DNA from: Campylobacterota bacterium
GTDB lineage: Bacteria > Campylobacterota > Campylobacteria > Campylobacterales > Sulfurimonadaceae
Reading direction: 5' to 3'
DNA length: 64,000 bases
Assembly (NCBI GenBank): GCA_040752835.1
Contig: JBFMGG010000005.1
Span: 149,061-213,060 of the forward strand
In this document: positions 26,353 through 34,951 of the stretch, in pieces
How the letters are laid out: each line of letters begins with the position of its first letter
Numbering within the stretch: the stretch's first letter is position 1
Made by a program: the position numbers and the translations under genes
Notes under the pieces: generated by a model
What the model was told of the DNA's origin: nothing
The model's database searches: none
What the model saw: the letters and a program-made list of their open reading frames with translations, nothing else

Positions 26353-27207
26353 ATGGAAGCGTTTGAAGCCTATCTGTCGGCACATCTCCCCTGCGTCCCC
26401 AGTTTCCATCCCCATTACGAGCGCTCGCTTCGCCAGATGCTCGAAGGGGGAGGAAAACGGTTTCGCCCCGCGTTGCTGCTGGGTGTCGTCCGCGCTTTCA
26501 ATCCGTTGATGCTCGAGGGGGCCTATCCCGTTGCCCTTTCGCTCGAACTGCTGCACACCTATTCGCTGATTCACGACGACCTCCCTTCGATGGACAACGC
26601 CGATCTGCGCCGCGGGATGCCGACGCTGCACACGACGTACGACGAGGTGAGTGCGATACTCGCCGGAGACGCCCTCAATACCTACGCGTTCGAGGTCCTC
26701 TCCAACGCGCCGCTGAGTGAGCGCGTCATCGTCAGGCTGGTGCGTGAACTCTCCTCCAACGGAGGAGTGTCGGGCATGGTGCTGGGGCAGGCGATCGACT
26801 GCCATTTCGAAAACACTCCGCTGGACGTCGAACAGGTCCGTTTTCTCCACATTCACAAAACGGGCAAATTGATCGCCGCGTCGCTCAAGATGGGGGCCAT
26901 CGTGGCCGGGCGCGACGATATGGCCGAACGTCTCTACGATTTCGGGATCGATCTTGGATTGCTGTTTCAGATCCAGGACGACATCCTCGACGTGACGATG
27001 AGCAGCGAAGAGGCCGGGAAAACGACGAACAACGATTCGGCGAAAAACAGTTTCGTGACGCTGCTGGGCTATGACGAGGCGCTGCGACAGGCCGATGAAC
27101 TGGCGCAGAAGCTGCTGGGCATGATGGAGAGTTTTGACGAGAGTTTACGGCGTGAACTCTCCCCAACACTGATCCACTACATCAATCGACATAAGGAACA
27201 AGTATGA
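26353..27207 (+). CDS. ispA: (2E,6E)-farnesyl/geranylgeranyl diphosphate synthase
   Basis: Trans-prenyltransferase that condenses isopentenyl diphosphate with an allylic diphosphate for quinone and lipid-carrier precursors. The first aspartate-rich motif DDLPSMDNAD is at about residues 78-87, the second DDILDVT at about residue 212, and GGGKRFRPALL marks the substrate pocket. The five residues before the first motif (HTYSLIH) are of a short-chain synthase type, so C15-C20 products are expected; exact length is uncertain. Length 284 aa is typical. It overlaps tkt by 4 nt (ATGA). Confidence 0.93.
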   Translation: MEAFEAYLSAHLPCVPSFHPHYERSLRQMLEGGGKRFRPALLLGVVRAFNPLMLEGAYPVALSLELLHTYSLIHDDLPSMDNADLRRGMPTLHTTYDEVSAILAGDALNTYAFEVLSNAPLSERVIVRLVRELSSNGGVSGMVLGQAIDCHFENTPLDVEQVRFLHIHKTGKLIAASLKMGAIVAGRDDMAERLYDFGIDLGLLFQIQDDILDVTMSSEEAGKTTNNDSAKNSFVTLLGYDEALRQADELAQKLLGMMESFDESLRRELSPTLIHYINRHKEQV

Positions 27208-29120
27208 GCAACGCAATGCGTCAAAAGATGGCGGATACAATCCGTTTTTTAGCCGCGGACATGGTACAACAGGCCAACTCGGGCCACCCCGGGGCTCCGA
27301 TGGGGCTGGCGGACATTGCCGTCGTCCTCTCCGAACACCTGAACCACAATCCCAAAAACCCAAAATGGCTCAACCGCGACCGTCTGGTCTTCTCCGGCGG
27401 ACACGGGACGGGGCTCATTTATTCGCTTTATTACCTCTGGGGATACGGTCTGGAGATGGAAGATCTCCAATCTTTCCGCCAGCTCGATTCCGCAACTCCC
27501 GGGCATCCCGAATACGGTCATACGGCCGGGGTAGAGATTACGACGGGGCCTCTGGGACAAGGTGTTGCGAACGCCGTCGGATTTGCGATGGCGGCTTCCT
27601 ATGTCGGCCAGAAGGTCAATTCGGAAACGGCAAAATTGATCGATCACAACGTCTATTGTCTCTGCGGTGACGGCGACCTGGAAGAGGGGATCAGTTACGA
27701 GGCGTGTTCGCTTGCGGGGCATCTGGGGCTTGAGAACCTGATTTTGATTTACGATTCCAACCGCATCACGATCGAAGGATCGACCGAGCTGAGCATCAGT
27801 GAAAACATCCGCGGCCGTTTCGAGTCGCAAAACTGGGCCGTTCTTGAAATCGACGGGCACAATTTCGACGAGATCGACGGCGCGATCACGCAGGCCAAGC
27901 TAATGAGCCGGCCGGTTCTCATCATCGCCAACACGGTGATCGCCAAGGGGGGGGACAAGCTGGAAGGCTCGCATCACTCCCACGGTGCCCCGCTGGGACA
28001 CGACGTCATCAAAGCGGCCAAGCATGTGGCCGGGTTCGATCCTGAAAAAACGTTCCACGTCGATGCGGATGTGCTCGAGCGGTTCCGCTGCGCTATCGAA
28101 AAAGGAGATCTCGCCGAACGCGAATGGAACCACCGTCTCAAAGAGCTTCCGCTCTCGGAACAGAACGAAGCGTACGAGCAGCTAATCAACCCCGATTTCA
28201 GCCGTATCCAGTGGCCGGCGTTTGAAAAAGCCGACGCAACCCGTAATACCAACGGCATCATCCTCAATGCTATCGCCAAAGCGATTCCGGGATTCCTCGG
28301 CGGTTCGGCGGATCTGGGCCCCTCGAACAAAACCGAACTCTCGGGGATGGGCGATTTCCCCAAAGGGAAGAATATCCATTTCGGGATCCGCGAACACGCG
28401 ATGGCTTCCATTACGAACGCGATGGCGCTCTACGGCCCGCTGATCCCTTTCAGTGCCACGTTTTTCGTGTTCAGCGACTACCTCAAACCCTCTGCCCGGA
28501 TCGCGGCACTGAGCGGAATTCAGCACTTTTTCATCTGGACGCACGACAGCATCGGCGTGGGCGAAGACGGCCCGACCCACCAGCCGATCGAGCACTTGAG
28601 CCAGTTTAGAGCATTGCCGAATTTTTACGTGTACCGTCCGGCGGACGGAAATGAAAACGTCAAGTGCTGGCAGAAAGCGCTCCAGATGAAAAACGCCCCC
28701 TCGGCGTTCGTCTGCTCCCGCCAGAACCTTCCCCTTCTCCCTTCTGCGGCAAAAGGCGAGGTCGCCAACGGCGGGTATTTGCTGGTCGAAAAACCGAACG
28801 CGACGGTAACGCTCATGGCGTCGGGCTCGGAAGTAGGGCTTGCACTTGAGACCGCGCAGCTGCTCGAAGCCAAAGGGACCGCCGCCAACGTCGTGAGCGT
28901 CCCGTGTTTCGATCTGCTGCTTGAACAGCCGCAGAGCTACGTCGAGTCGATCATCAAACCTTCGACCAAAAAAGTGGCGATCGAAGCAGCCCGCGGGCTC
29001 GAATGGTACCGTTTTGCCGACACCGTCGTCGGAATGGAAAGTTTCGGCGCCAGCGCGCCGGCCGATAAGTTGTTCGAACGGTTCGGGTTCAGCGCGCAGG
29101 CGATCGCTTCGAAAATCTGA
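27204..29120 (+). CDS. tkt: transketolase
   Basis: Thiamine-diphosphate enzyme of the pentose phosphate pathway. The start MSNAMRQKMADTIRFLAADMVQQANSGHPGAPMGLAD is diagnostic; GDGDLEEGISYEAC is the ThDP motif and RFGIREHAM-type sequence (HFGIREHAMASITNAM) and DSIGVGEDGPTHQPIEH are in the pyrimidine domain. Length 638 aa, slightly below the E. coli enzyme (663 aa). A G8 run lies at 27947-27954 (Ala-Lys-Gly-Gly-Asp). It ends with a one-base overlap with the TrmH-family gene. Coupling to a prenyl synthase suggests shared precursor supply, glyceraldehyde 3-phosphate, for the isoprenoid pathway. Confidence 0.96.
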   Translation: MSNAMRQKMADTIRFLAADMVQQANSGHPGAPMGLADIAVVLSEHLNHNPKNPKWLNRDRLVFSGGHGTGLIYSLYYLWGYGLEMEDLQSFRQLDSATPGHPEYGHTAGVEITTGPLGQGVANAVGFAMAASYVGQKVNSETAKLIDHNVYCLCGDGDLEEGISYEACSLAGHLGLENLILIYDSNRITIEGSTELSISENIRGRFESQNWAVLEIDGHNFDEIDGAITQAKLMSRPVLIIANTVIAKGGDKLEGSHHSHGAPLGHDVIKAAKHVAGFDPEKTFHVDADVLERFRCAIEKGDLAEREWNHRLKELPLSEQNEAYEQLINPDFSRIQWPAFEKADATRNTNGIILNAIAKAIPGFLGGSADLGPSNKTELSGMGDFPKGKNIHFGIREHAMASITNAMALYGPLIPFSATFFVFSDYLKPSARIAALSGIQHFFIWTHDSIGVGEDGPTHQPIEHLSQFRALPNFYVYRPADGNENVKCWQKALQMKNAPSAFVCSRQNLPLLPSAAKGEVANGGYLLVEKPNATVTLMASGSEVGLALETAQLLEAKGTAANVVSVPCFDLLLEQPQSYVESIIKPSTKKVAIEAARGLEWYRFADTVVGMESFGASAPADKLFERFGFSAQAIASKI

Positions 29121-29872
29121 TGCACGATTCACCCGAATATCTAGAGAAAAAACGTTTTTTCGATTCGCTGGTGACCCTGTACGGCCGCAATGTGGCCGTA
29201 GAGGTGCTTCGTGACCAATCGGTCGAAATCCACAAACTGCATCTTTCCAAAAGCAACCGGATCGACGAAACGATACAAGAAATCGTCGATTTGGCCGAAA
29301 TGCGGGGCGTTGAGATCAAATACCATACGAAAGAGGCGTTGTCGCGCATCTCGAAAAACAGCGCACAGGATCAGGGAGTCGCCCTGGACGTCAAGGCGCT
29401 CAATTACCGCAGCGCCGCGCAGATCGGCAGCGATTTTCCCGGAGCGTTCCGCCTGCTGGCCCTCGATGGGATCAACAACCCCCAAAATCTGGGGATGATC
29501 ATCCGCTCCGCCGCCGCAAGCCGGATTGACGGCATCGTGCTGCCCAAGAAAAACTCGACCAGGCTCTCCCCTTTGGTGATGAAAGCGAGCGCGGGGACAT
29601 TGTTCAAAATCCCGATCTACTACTGCGATACGCTCAGCGAGATACTGGGATTGGAAGAGACGGCGTTCATCACCCTTTCATCCCACGCGCGCGACGATAT
29701 CCATTCCCTGAAAATCCCCTCACGTGCCGTTTTTGTGCTGGGGAACGAATCCGAAGGGGTCAGCGATGCGGTCATGCGGGCGTCGACCCACAGCGTAAGC
29801 ATTCCGATGCACCGCGGGGTCGAGTCTCTCAACGTCGCCGTGACGGCGGGAATCGTCAGTTTTCTACCATAA
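29120..29872 (+). CDS. TrmH/SpoU-family RNA 2'-O-methyltransferase (second paralogue)
   Basis: A 250-aa SPOUT RNA ribose methylase with all three motifs: DGINNPQNLGMIIRSAAASRI (motif 1), FVLGNESEGVS (motif 2) and PMHRGVESLNVAVTAGIV (motif 3). The N-terminal 90 residues form an L30e-like substrate domain (LYGRNVAVEVLRDQSVEIHKLHL). It differs from the protein at 14986 in its longer N terminus and so probably has another target, perhaps a tRNA or different rRNA site. It overlaps tkt by one base and its end overlaps the convergent thioredoxin gene by 17 nt. Confidence 0.8.
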   Translation: MHDSPEYLEKKRFFDSLVTLYGRNVAVEVLRDQSVEIHKLHLSKSNRIDETIQEIVDLAEMRGVEIKYHTKEALSRISKNSAQDQGVALDVKALNYRSAAQIGSDFPGAFRLLALDGINNPQNLGMIIRSAAASRIDGIVLPKKNSTRLSPLVMKASAGTLFKIPIYYCDTLSEILGLEETAFITLSSHARDDIHSLKIPSRAVFVLGNESEGVSDAVMRASTHSVSIPMHRGVESLNVAVTAGIVSFLP

Positions 29873-30179
29873 GGCAATACGGTCGCTCAATCGCGTCAAT
29901 GACTTCACCCACACTCATATGGCGGCTTTTGCGCAAGAATTCCCGCCCCTGAAAGAAAATCAAAACGGTCGGAATGGCGAAGACGCTAAAATGGGATGCG
30001 ATTTCGGGTGTTTCGGAGATGTCGATACTCTCAATGATGAACGTAGGGAAGTGTTCCATAACGGCTTCGGTCAGTTTGGGTTTGAGGGCATGGCAGACGT
30101 TGCATCCGGGTGCGCTGAAGTAGAGCATGACCGCATCGTTCGTGTTTAGGGTATGGCTGATCGTATCAAGTGTTTGCAT
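29856..30179 (-). CDS. thioredoxin-family protein
   Basis: A 107-aa thioredoxin-fold protein with the active-site motif CNVC (GCNVCHALKPKLTE, Cys26 and Cys29) and the cis-proline segment FAIPTVLIFF. There is no signal peptide, so it should act in the cytoplasm. The start at 30179 (MQTLDTISHTL) is conserved in style; a much longer frame upstream is antisense to the radical SAM gene and rejected. Its ATG and that of the divergent radical SAM gene are separated by only 12 nt, so the two must be transcribed from overlapping promoters. The 3' end overlaps the TrmH-family gene by 17 nt. Confidence 0.85.
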   Translation of the reverse strand: MQTLDTISHTLNTNDAVMLYFSAPGCNVCHALKPKLTEAVMEHFPTFIIESIDISETPEIASHFSVFAIPTVLIFFQGREFLRKSRHMSVGEVIDAIERPYCLMVEN

Positions 30180-30191
30180 GAGGGGATTATA

Positions 30192-31073
30192 ATGAAATTT
30201 TTCCGCGCTTACGTTGAAATAACCAACATCTGCGGTCTCTCGTGCAGCTTCTGTCCTCCCAGAAAACAGCCGAATACGACGATGCCCCTGCCGTTTTTCC
30301 GGCAGGTTGTGGATCAGCTCAGAGACTACACCGACGAAATCGCTTTGCACGTCATGGGGGATCCGATGGTGTTGTCCAACCTCGACGCCTATTTGGACGA
30401 AGCACACGCGCAGGGGCTCAGGGTGATGATCACGACGAGCGGATTTTATCTGAGCCCGGAACGGCGTTTCATGCTCTTGCATCCGTCGATCCGCCAGGTA
30501 AACGTATCGCTCAACAGTTTCGACAAAAACGGTGCCGGACGGAGCTTTGAGGAATATTTGGAACCGATTTTGGCCCTGTGCGATGAAAAAGTGGACAGAA
30601 AAACCGATGCGTTCATCAACCTGAGGCTTTGGAATCTGGCAGGGGCGGAAGGCGACGAGGCTTTCAATGATCGGTTGTTTGCAAGGCTCGAAGAGCATTT
30701 CCGTCTGGAAACCGGCTACATCCGTTCACATGCGAGCGGAGAACGCCAGGGGATTCGGGTAGCCCCGAAAGTGCTGATCCATTTCGACCGCTATTTCGAG
30801 TGGCCGAATCTGCGTAATCCCGATGCGGGAGACGGTTATTGCCACGGCCTGCGTTCCCAGATCGGGGTATTGGCGGACGGTCGTGTCGTCCCCTGTTGCC
30901 TGGATGGGGAGGGGGTGATCGATTTGGGTAACCTGCACGAGACAAATTTGGATAGAATTCTCTCATCGAAACGCGCCGAAGCGATTGTGGCGGGGTTCGA
31001 GGGCGGGAAAGCCGTGGAAGAGCTGTGCCGAAAGTGCACCTACAAAAAACGATTTGACAAGGAGTCAACATGA
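30192..31073 (+). CDS. radical SAM protein with SPASM-like C-terminal cysteines
   Basis: A 293-aa radical SAM enzyme. The cluster motif CGLSCSFC (Cx3CxxC) is at about residues 13-20, and the C-terminal region carries VVPCCLDGEGVIDLGN and ELCRKCTYKK, a partial SPASM/twitch-like set that can hold an auxiliary 4Fe-4S cluster. Start ATG at 30192 has a GAGGGG ribosome site; an upstream start at 30153 lies inside the thioredoxin gene. It overlaps mgtE by 4 nt. No peptide precursor gene is visible near it, so the substrate is unknown; the family includes peptide and sugar-modifying enzymes. Confidence 0.85.
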   Translation: MKFFRAYVEITNICGLSCSFCPPRKQPNTTMPLPFFRQVVDQLRDYTDEIALHVMGDPMVLSNLDAYLDEAHAQGLRVMITTSGFYLSPERRFMLLHPSIRQVNVSLNSFDKNGAGRSFEEYLEPILALCDEKVDRKTDAFINLRLWNLAGAEGDEAFNDRLFARLEEHFRLETGYIRSHASGERQGIRVAPKVLIHFDRYFEWPNLRNPDAGDGYCHGLRSQIGVLADGRVVPCCLDGEGVIDLGNLHETNLDRILSSKRAEAIVAGFEGGKAVEELCRKCTYKKRFDKEST

Positions 31074-32422
31074 TTGAAAACCTGCTGGAATCGATCAACA
31101 ATCGTGTCGCTCTGTACAACGAGGGGATTGACGAAAACGTCCATATCTACGAAATCGCAATCCTCCTTAAAAACCTTCACGACGAAGACGAAGAACTTTA
31201 TACCCAGACGCTGGAGACCCTTCCCAAAGAGATTTTGGCCGAAGTCCTTTTGGAAATGCCTCAGCAGCACATGGAAGAAGCTTACGAACAGTTGGGGGCC
31301 GAAGGGCTGGCCAACCTGGCTTCGGAACTCGACACCGACGATGCCGCCGACCTGATCCAGCACATCGAAGAGGTGAATGAAGAGCTGGCCGAAGAGGTCC
31401 TTTCAAAACTTCCCGAAGAAGAGCGTGCAACGATCGAAACCCTCATTTCGTACAATGAAAACGAAGCGGGTGCGTACATGCAGACCGAATTGTTCGAAGC
31501 GCGGGCGGATGAGAGCGTCGGCGAATCGATCAAACGCCTGCGGGCGATGAAAGCCGAAGAGCTGATCGACAACGTCCATCAGGTTTTTATCGTCGACAAA
31601 CATCGTCGGCTGATCGGCGCGATTTTGCTCGAAGACCTGATCCTCCACGAACCCGACGAGATATACCGCGATATCATGCATGACGGTCACAATACCGTAC
31701 ATGTCCACGCGCACGACCCGATTTACGACGTCGTCGAAGTGTTCGCCAACTACAACCTCAATACCCTCGCCGTTGTCGATGACAACCAGATCCTGCTGGG
31801 GCGGATCACCGCCGACGACATCCACGACGTTATGGAAGAGCGGGCAACCGAACAGATCTATCACATGGCGGGGGTCAACGAGGACGCCGAAGAGGACGAA
31901 GAGTTCTGGAGCATCGGGAAAACCCGGGCGATCTGGCTGGCGATCAACCTGGTGACCGCCATTGCCGCTTCGGTGGTTATCGGGATGTTCGACGCGACGA
32001 TCGAAGCGATCGTCGCGCTGGCGATTTTAATGCCGATCGTGGCGTCTATGGGGGGAAATGCCGGGACGCAGACGCTCACCGTAACGGTGCGTAAAATCGC
32101 ACTGGGCGAGATTGAGGGGAAGGAAGCCTATACGACCGTCAAGCGTGAGGTGTTGCTGGCGTTGTTTAACGGGTTTATTTTCGCCCTTGTCATCGGCGCG
32201 GTCGCCTATTTATGGTTTAAGATACCCCTTCTTGGCTTAGTAATTGCGTTATCGATGATAATTAATCTTTTCTTTGCGGGATTTTTTGGTACACTAATTC
32301 CACTGGGGCTGCGGCGCGCCGGAATCGACCCCGCAATCGGATCGACCGTTATTCTGACGACGGTGACCGACGTTGTCGGCTTTTTAAGCTTTTTGGGGCT
32401 TGCAACCCTCATATTACTATAA
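31070..32422 (+). CDS. mgtE: magnesium transporter MgtE
   Basis: Magnesium channel/transporter of 450 aa. The N-terminal acidic superhelical domain (residues about 1-130, rich in Glu and Leu) precedes a CBS pair (about 130-260, including VGESIKRLRAMKAEELIDNVHQVFI and HDPIYDVVEVFANYNLNTLAVVDD), and about five transmembrane helices follow (from residue 285). The pore motif PIVASMGGNAGTQTLT is present. The gating sensor residues are acidic, as usual. It overlaps the radical SAM gene by 4 nt and is 9 nt from the next gene, forming a transport operon. Confidence 0.95.
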   Translation: MIENLLESINNRVALYNEGIDENVHIYEIAILLKNLHDEDEELYTQTLETLPKEILAEVLLEMPQQHMEEAYEQLGAEGLANLASELDTDDAADLIQHIEEVNEELAEEVLSKLPEEERATIETLISYNENEAGAYMQTELFEARADESVGESIKRLRAMKAEELIDNVHQVFIVDKHRRLIGAILLEDLILHEPDEIYRDIMHDGHNTVHVHAHDPIYDVVEVFANYNLNTLAVVDDNQILLGRITADDIHDVMEERATEQIYHMAGVNEDAEEDEEFWSIGKTRAIWLAINLVTAIAASVVIGMFDATIEAIVALAILMPIVASMGGNAGTQTLTVTVRKIALGEIEGKEAYTTVKREVLLALFNGFIFALVIGAVAYLWFKIPLLGLVIALSMIINLFFAGFFGTLIPLGLRRAGIDPAIGSTVILTTVTDVVGFLSFLGLATLILL

Positions 32423-32431
32423 GGATCGGAA

Positions 32432-33580
32432 TTGGACAGGCGAGTACGCTATTTTATCGAGGATTACTGGGATATTTTTATCGGGGTGGTCTCGATAGCG
32501 TTGGCATTCGTTTTTCATCTTCAGCACGAGTCGTCTCTGGCGACCCTTTTCGCCGCCATCGGCATTGCGGCCCTTTCGCTTACGGTGGCCGAAGTCGCCG
32601 ACATCCTCTCCGAACGCCTCCAGGAACCTTACGGCAGTTTTGTCCTCACTTTCAGCGCGGTTGCGGTCGAGATCATTCTGTTGTACGTCATTTTGCTGGA
32701 GGTCAAACACTCTCCCGAAGTACTCGAAACGGTCAAGGGGGGGATTATTTCGGCGGTCATCGTCGACCTGAACGTCCTTCTGGGGCTCGCCGTCTTTTTG
32801 GGCGGGCTGGCCTATACGCAGCAACAGCATAACAAAGAGACCTCCAGCACCTACAGCACCGTTTTGTTCGTCTCCTCGTCGGCACTGCTGGTCCCCGGAT
32901 TGCTCAGCCACACCGAACACGGTGCGGATGCGTTGACCCACGTCAGTCACCTGATCGCCGGCGTGCTGCTGCTGTTTTACATCGTCATCTTTATTTTTCA
33001 GACCCGGACCCATACCCATTTTTTCAAAGCGACGGCGCGGAGCCGTTTTTTCCGTCTTAAACGGAAACTTCAAGAGCACGACGGCGAAATCGACGAGAGT
33101 CAATCGACCGATTATGTTTTCGAGCACATGAGCACGGCATTCAATTTCGTCGCGATCTTTTTCTTTATCGCGATTATCGCTTTCGGCGCCGAGATTTTTG
33201 CCGGTGACGGGGTTGCGGTGGCGAAGCAGTACGGCATTTCGGCCGGGCTTGCGGGGCTTGTCATCGCAATCATCAGCGTCAGCCCGGAGATTTTCACCGC
33301 CGTACGGGCCGCGCGCAACGACCAGATTCAGCGGGTTGTCAACATCGCCATGGGGGCGTCGACCGTATCGATTATCCTGACGGTGCCGATTTTGATGCTG
33401 CTGGCCTATTTTAGCGGGATCAACCTGACTCTCGATTTCAACCCGCTGCAGATCGGGGCGTTGCTGCTGACGATCCTGCTGGTATGGAAAACGACTGATG
33501 AAGGGGAGACAAACTATTTCGAAGGGGCGTCGCACCTGATGTTTTTTACCAGTTACGCGATCATCGCCGCCTATTACTGA
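32432..33580 (+). CDS. calcium/proton (cation/H+) antiporter
   Basis: A 382-aa integral membrane protein with about eleven helices and the repeated acidic alpha-repeat motifs of the CaCA/ChaA exchangers: VAEVADILSERLQEPYGS in the first half and VISVSPEIFTAVRAARNDQIQ in the second. These give two Glu-centred ion-binding segments. It most probably exchanges calcium (or sodium/potassium) for protons. The start is TTG with AAGGA upstream. It follows mgtE and overlaps yaaA by one base, so ion transport genes share an operon. Confidence 0.87.
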   Translation: MDRRVRYFIEDYWDIFIGVVSIALAFVFHLQHESSLATLFAAIGIAALSLTVAEVADILSERLQEPYGSFVLTFSAVAVEIILLYVILLEVKHSPEVLETVKGGIISAVIVDLNVLLGLAVFLGGLAYTQQQHNKETSSTYSTVLFVSSSALLVPGLLSHTEHGADALTHVSHLIAGVLLLFYIVIFIFQTRTHTHFFKATARSRFFRLKRKLQEHDGEIDESQSTDYVFEHMSTAFNFVAIFFFIAIIAFGAEIFAGDGVAVAKQYGISAGLAGLVIAIISVSPEIFTAVRAARNDQIQRVVNIAMGASTVSIILTVPILMLLAYFSGINLTLDFNPLQIGALLLTILLVWKTTDEGETNYFEGASHLMFFTSYAIIAAYY

Positions 33581-34317
33581 TGGTTGTTTTGTTTGCCCCC
33601 AGCGAGGGAAAACGCCCGGGAGGTGAGGCCGAGCCTCTTTCGTCGGCCTCGCTCCTCTTCCCCGAACTCTATTCCCGCCGTCTCGAAATGGCCGGGCGTT
33701 ACGAAGCAATCGTGAGGGAAGGGGACGATGCGGCCCTGTCGGAACTTTTCGGCCTCAAAGATCCCCGCGAATTCGACCGCTACAAAGTTCCGTTTGCCCG
33801 TGCGGCGACGATGAAAGCGATCCTCCGTTACGACGGGGTGGCGTACGATTATCTCGATTATCCTTCGCTCGATCAGCGCGCGCAGGAATACGTCGACCGG
33901 CACGTGATCGTCTTTTCAAACCTTTTCGGACCGATCGCGGCGGGCGATTGCATCCCCGATTACAAACTCAAGCAGGGCTCGGCTATCGGAGGGAGCGCTC
34001 CGGAAACGTTTTACCGCAAACATTTCGCCGAAGCGCTGGACCGCTGGATCGGGGAGCGTGAAGTGCTCGACATCCGCGCCGGATTCTACGACAAGTTCTA
34101 CGTCCCGAAAAACAGACCCGTGACGATGAAATTTCTTAAAGAGGGAAAAGCGCTCAGCCACTGGGCCAAGGCGTATCGCGGGAAAGTTCTCAGGGAAACC
34201 GCCCTTCACCGCCCACAATCGATCAGCGAACTCCTTTCGCTCGACATCGAGGGGCTGAAACTCGAAGAAATACGCGAGACCAAAAAGTCCAGAGAGATCG
34301 TTTATTCCATTTGTTGA
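33580..34317 (+). CDS. yaaA: YaaA-family protein (UPF0246, peroxide stress)
   Basis: A 245-aa member of the YaaA/UPF0246 family. The start VLFAPSEGKRPGG and the helix-hairpin-like FSNLFGPIAAGDCIPDYKLKQGS and FYDKFY segments are typical. E. coli YaaA limits free iron during peroxide stress. It has no membrane segments. It overlaps the antiporter stop by one base. A tRNA-operon promoter begins only 19 nt after its stop codon, so no long terminator sits between. Confidence 0.88.
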   Translation: MVVLFAPSEGKRPGGEAEPLSSASLLFPELYSRRLEMAGRYEAIVREGDDAALSELFGLKDPREFDRYKVPFARAATMKAILRYDGVAYDYLDYPSLDQRAQEYVDRHVIVFSNLFGPIAAGDCIPDYKLKQGSAIGGSAPETFYRKHFAEALDRWIGEREVLDIRAGFYDKFYVPKNRPVTMKFLKEGKALSHWAKAYRGKVLRETALHRPQSISELLSLDIEGLKLEEIRETKKSREIVYSIC

Positions 34318-34335
34318 AAATCTTTTGGCGGAGTC

Positions 34336-34364
34336 TTGACAATCGGCATCGAAATGACTATAAT
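34336..34364 (+). promoter_or_regulatory. strong sigma-70 promoter of the tRNA operon
   Basis: TTGACA at 34336-34341 and TATAAT at 34359-34364, separated by exactly 17 nt. This is the only perfect two-box promoter I noticed in the window; most others have only a -10. It is 22 nt before tRNA-Thr. Confidence 0.85.
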
Positions 34365-34385
34365 TGCAGCTCCATTTCGCCAAAT

Positions 34386-34461
34386 GCCGGTTTAGCTCAG
34401 TTGGTAGAGCAACTGATTTGTAATCAGTAGGTCGGGAGTTCGAGTCCCCCAATCGGCACCA
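34386..34461 (+). tRNA. tRNA-Thr(TGT)
   Basis: 76 nt with an encoded CCA. The acceptor arm GCCGGTT pairs with AATCGGC, and the anticodon loop TTTGTAA places TGT (reads ACA) between an ACTGA/TCAGT stem. The T-arm GTTCGAGTC is intact. Confidence 0.96.
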
Positions 34462-34518
34462 TTGTCCGGAATCGGAACGCATTATTTATTTATCAGTGTT
34501 AGACCAGATTATGGCCGT

Positions 34519-34604
<86 letters not shown>

Positions 34605-34607
34605 TCT

Positions 34608-34684
<77 letters not shown>

Positions 34685-34782
34685 CTGGGAGCTGAAGTAC
34701 AACCATAATACTACTTCAATCATTACCTTAAAACTGTAAAAATAGTTTTTAAGCTTCCAAATACGAACGTATCATTGTTTAT
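34685..34782 (+). other. hairpin-rich spacer between tRNA-Gly and tRNA-Thr
   Basis: 98 nt without a gene. It has three inverted repeats: TGAAGTA...TACTTCA, CTTAAAACT...AGTTTTTAAG, and ATACGAACGTAT, in that order. They probably guide processing of the polycistronic tRNA transcript or partly end it. No open reading frame was found. Confidence 0.5.
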
Positions 34783-34857
<75 letters not shown>

Positions 34858-34910
34858 GTAATATTTTTGTAATATTTGAAAGCTTGAAAGCTATTTCAGC
34901 TGTTTTTTGG

Positions 34911-34916
34911 TATAAT
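34911..34916 (+). promoter_or_regulatory. -10 element for tuf
   Basis: TATAAT 36 nt before the tuf ATG, with T-rich sequence in front. This allows tuf transcription apart from the tRNA promoter. Confidence 0.55.
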
Positions 34917-34951
34917 TCCAATTTCATTTACACATTCAGTCGGAGGACACA

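Noticed and set aside
29856..30698. 280-aa ORF extending the thioredoxin gene upstream
   Set aside because: The extension is antisense to the radical SAM gene; the thioredoxin fold starts at 30179.
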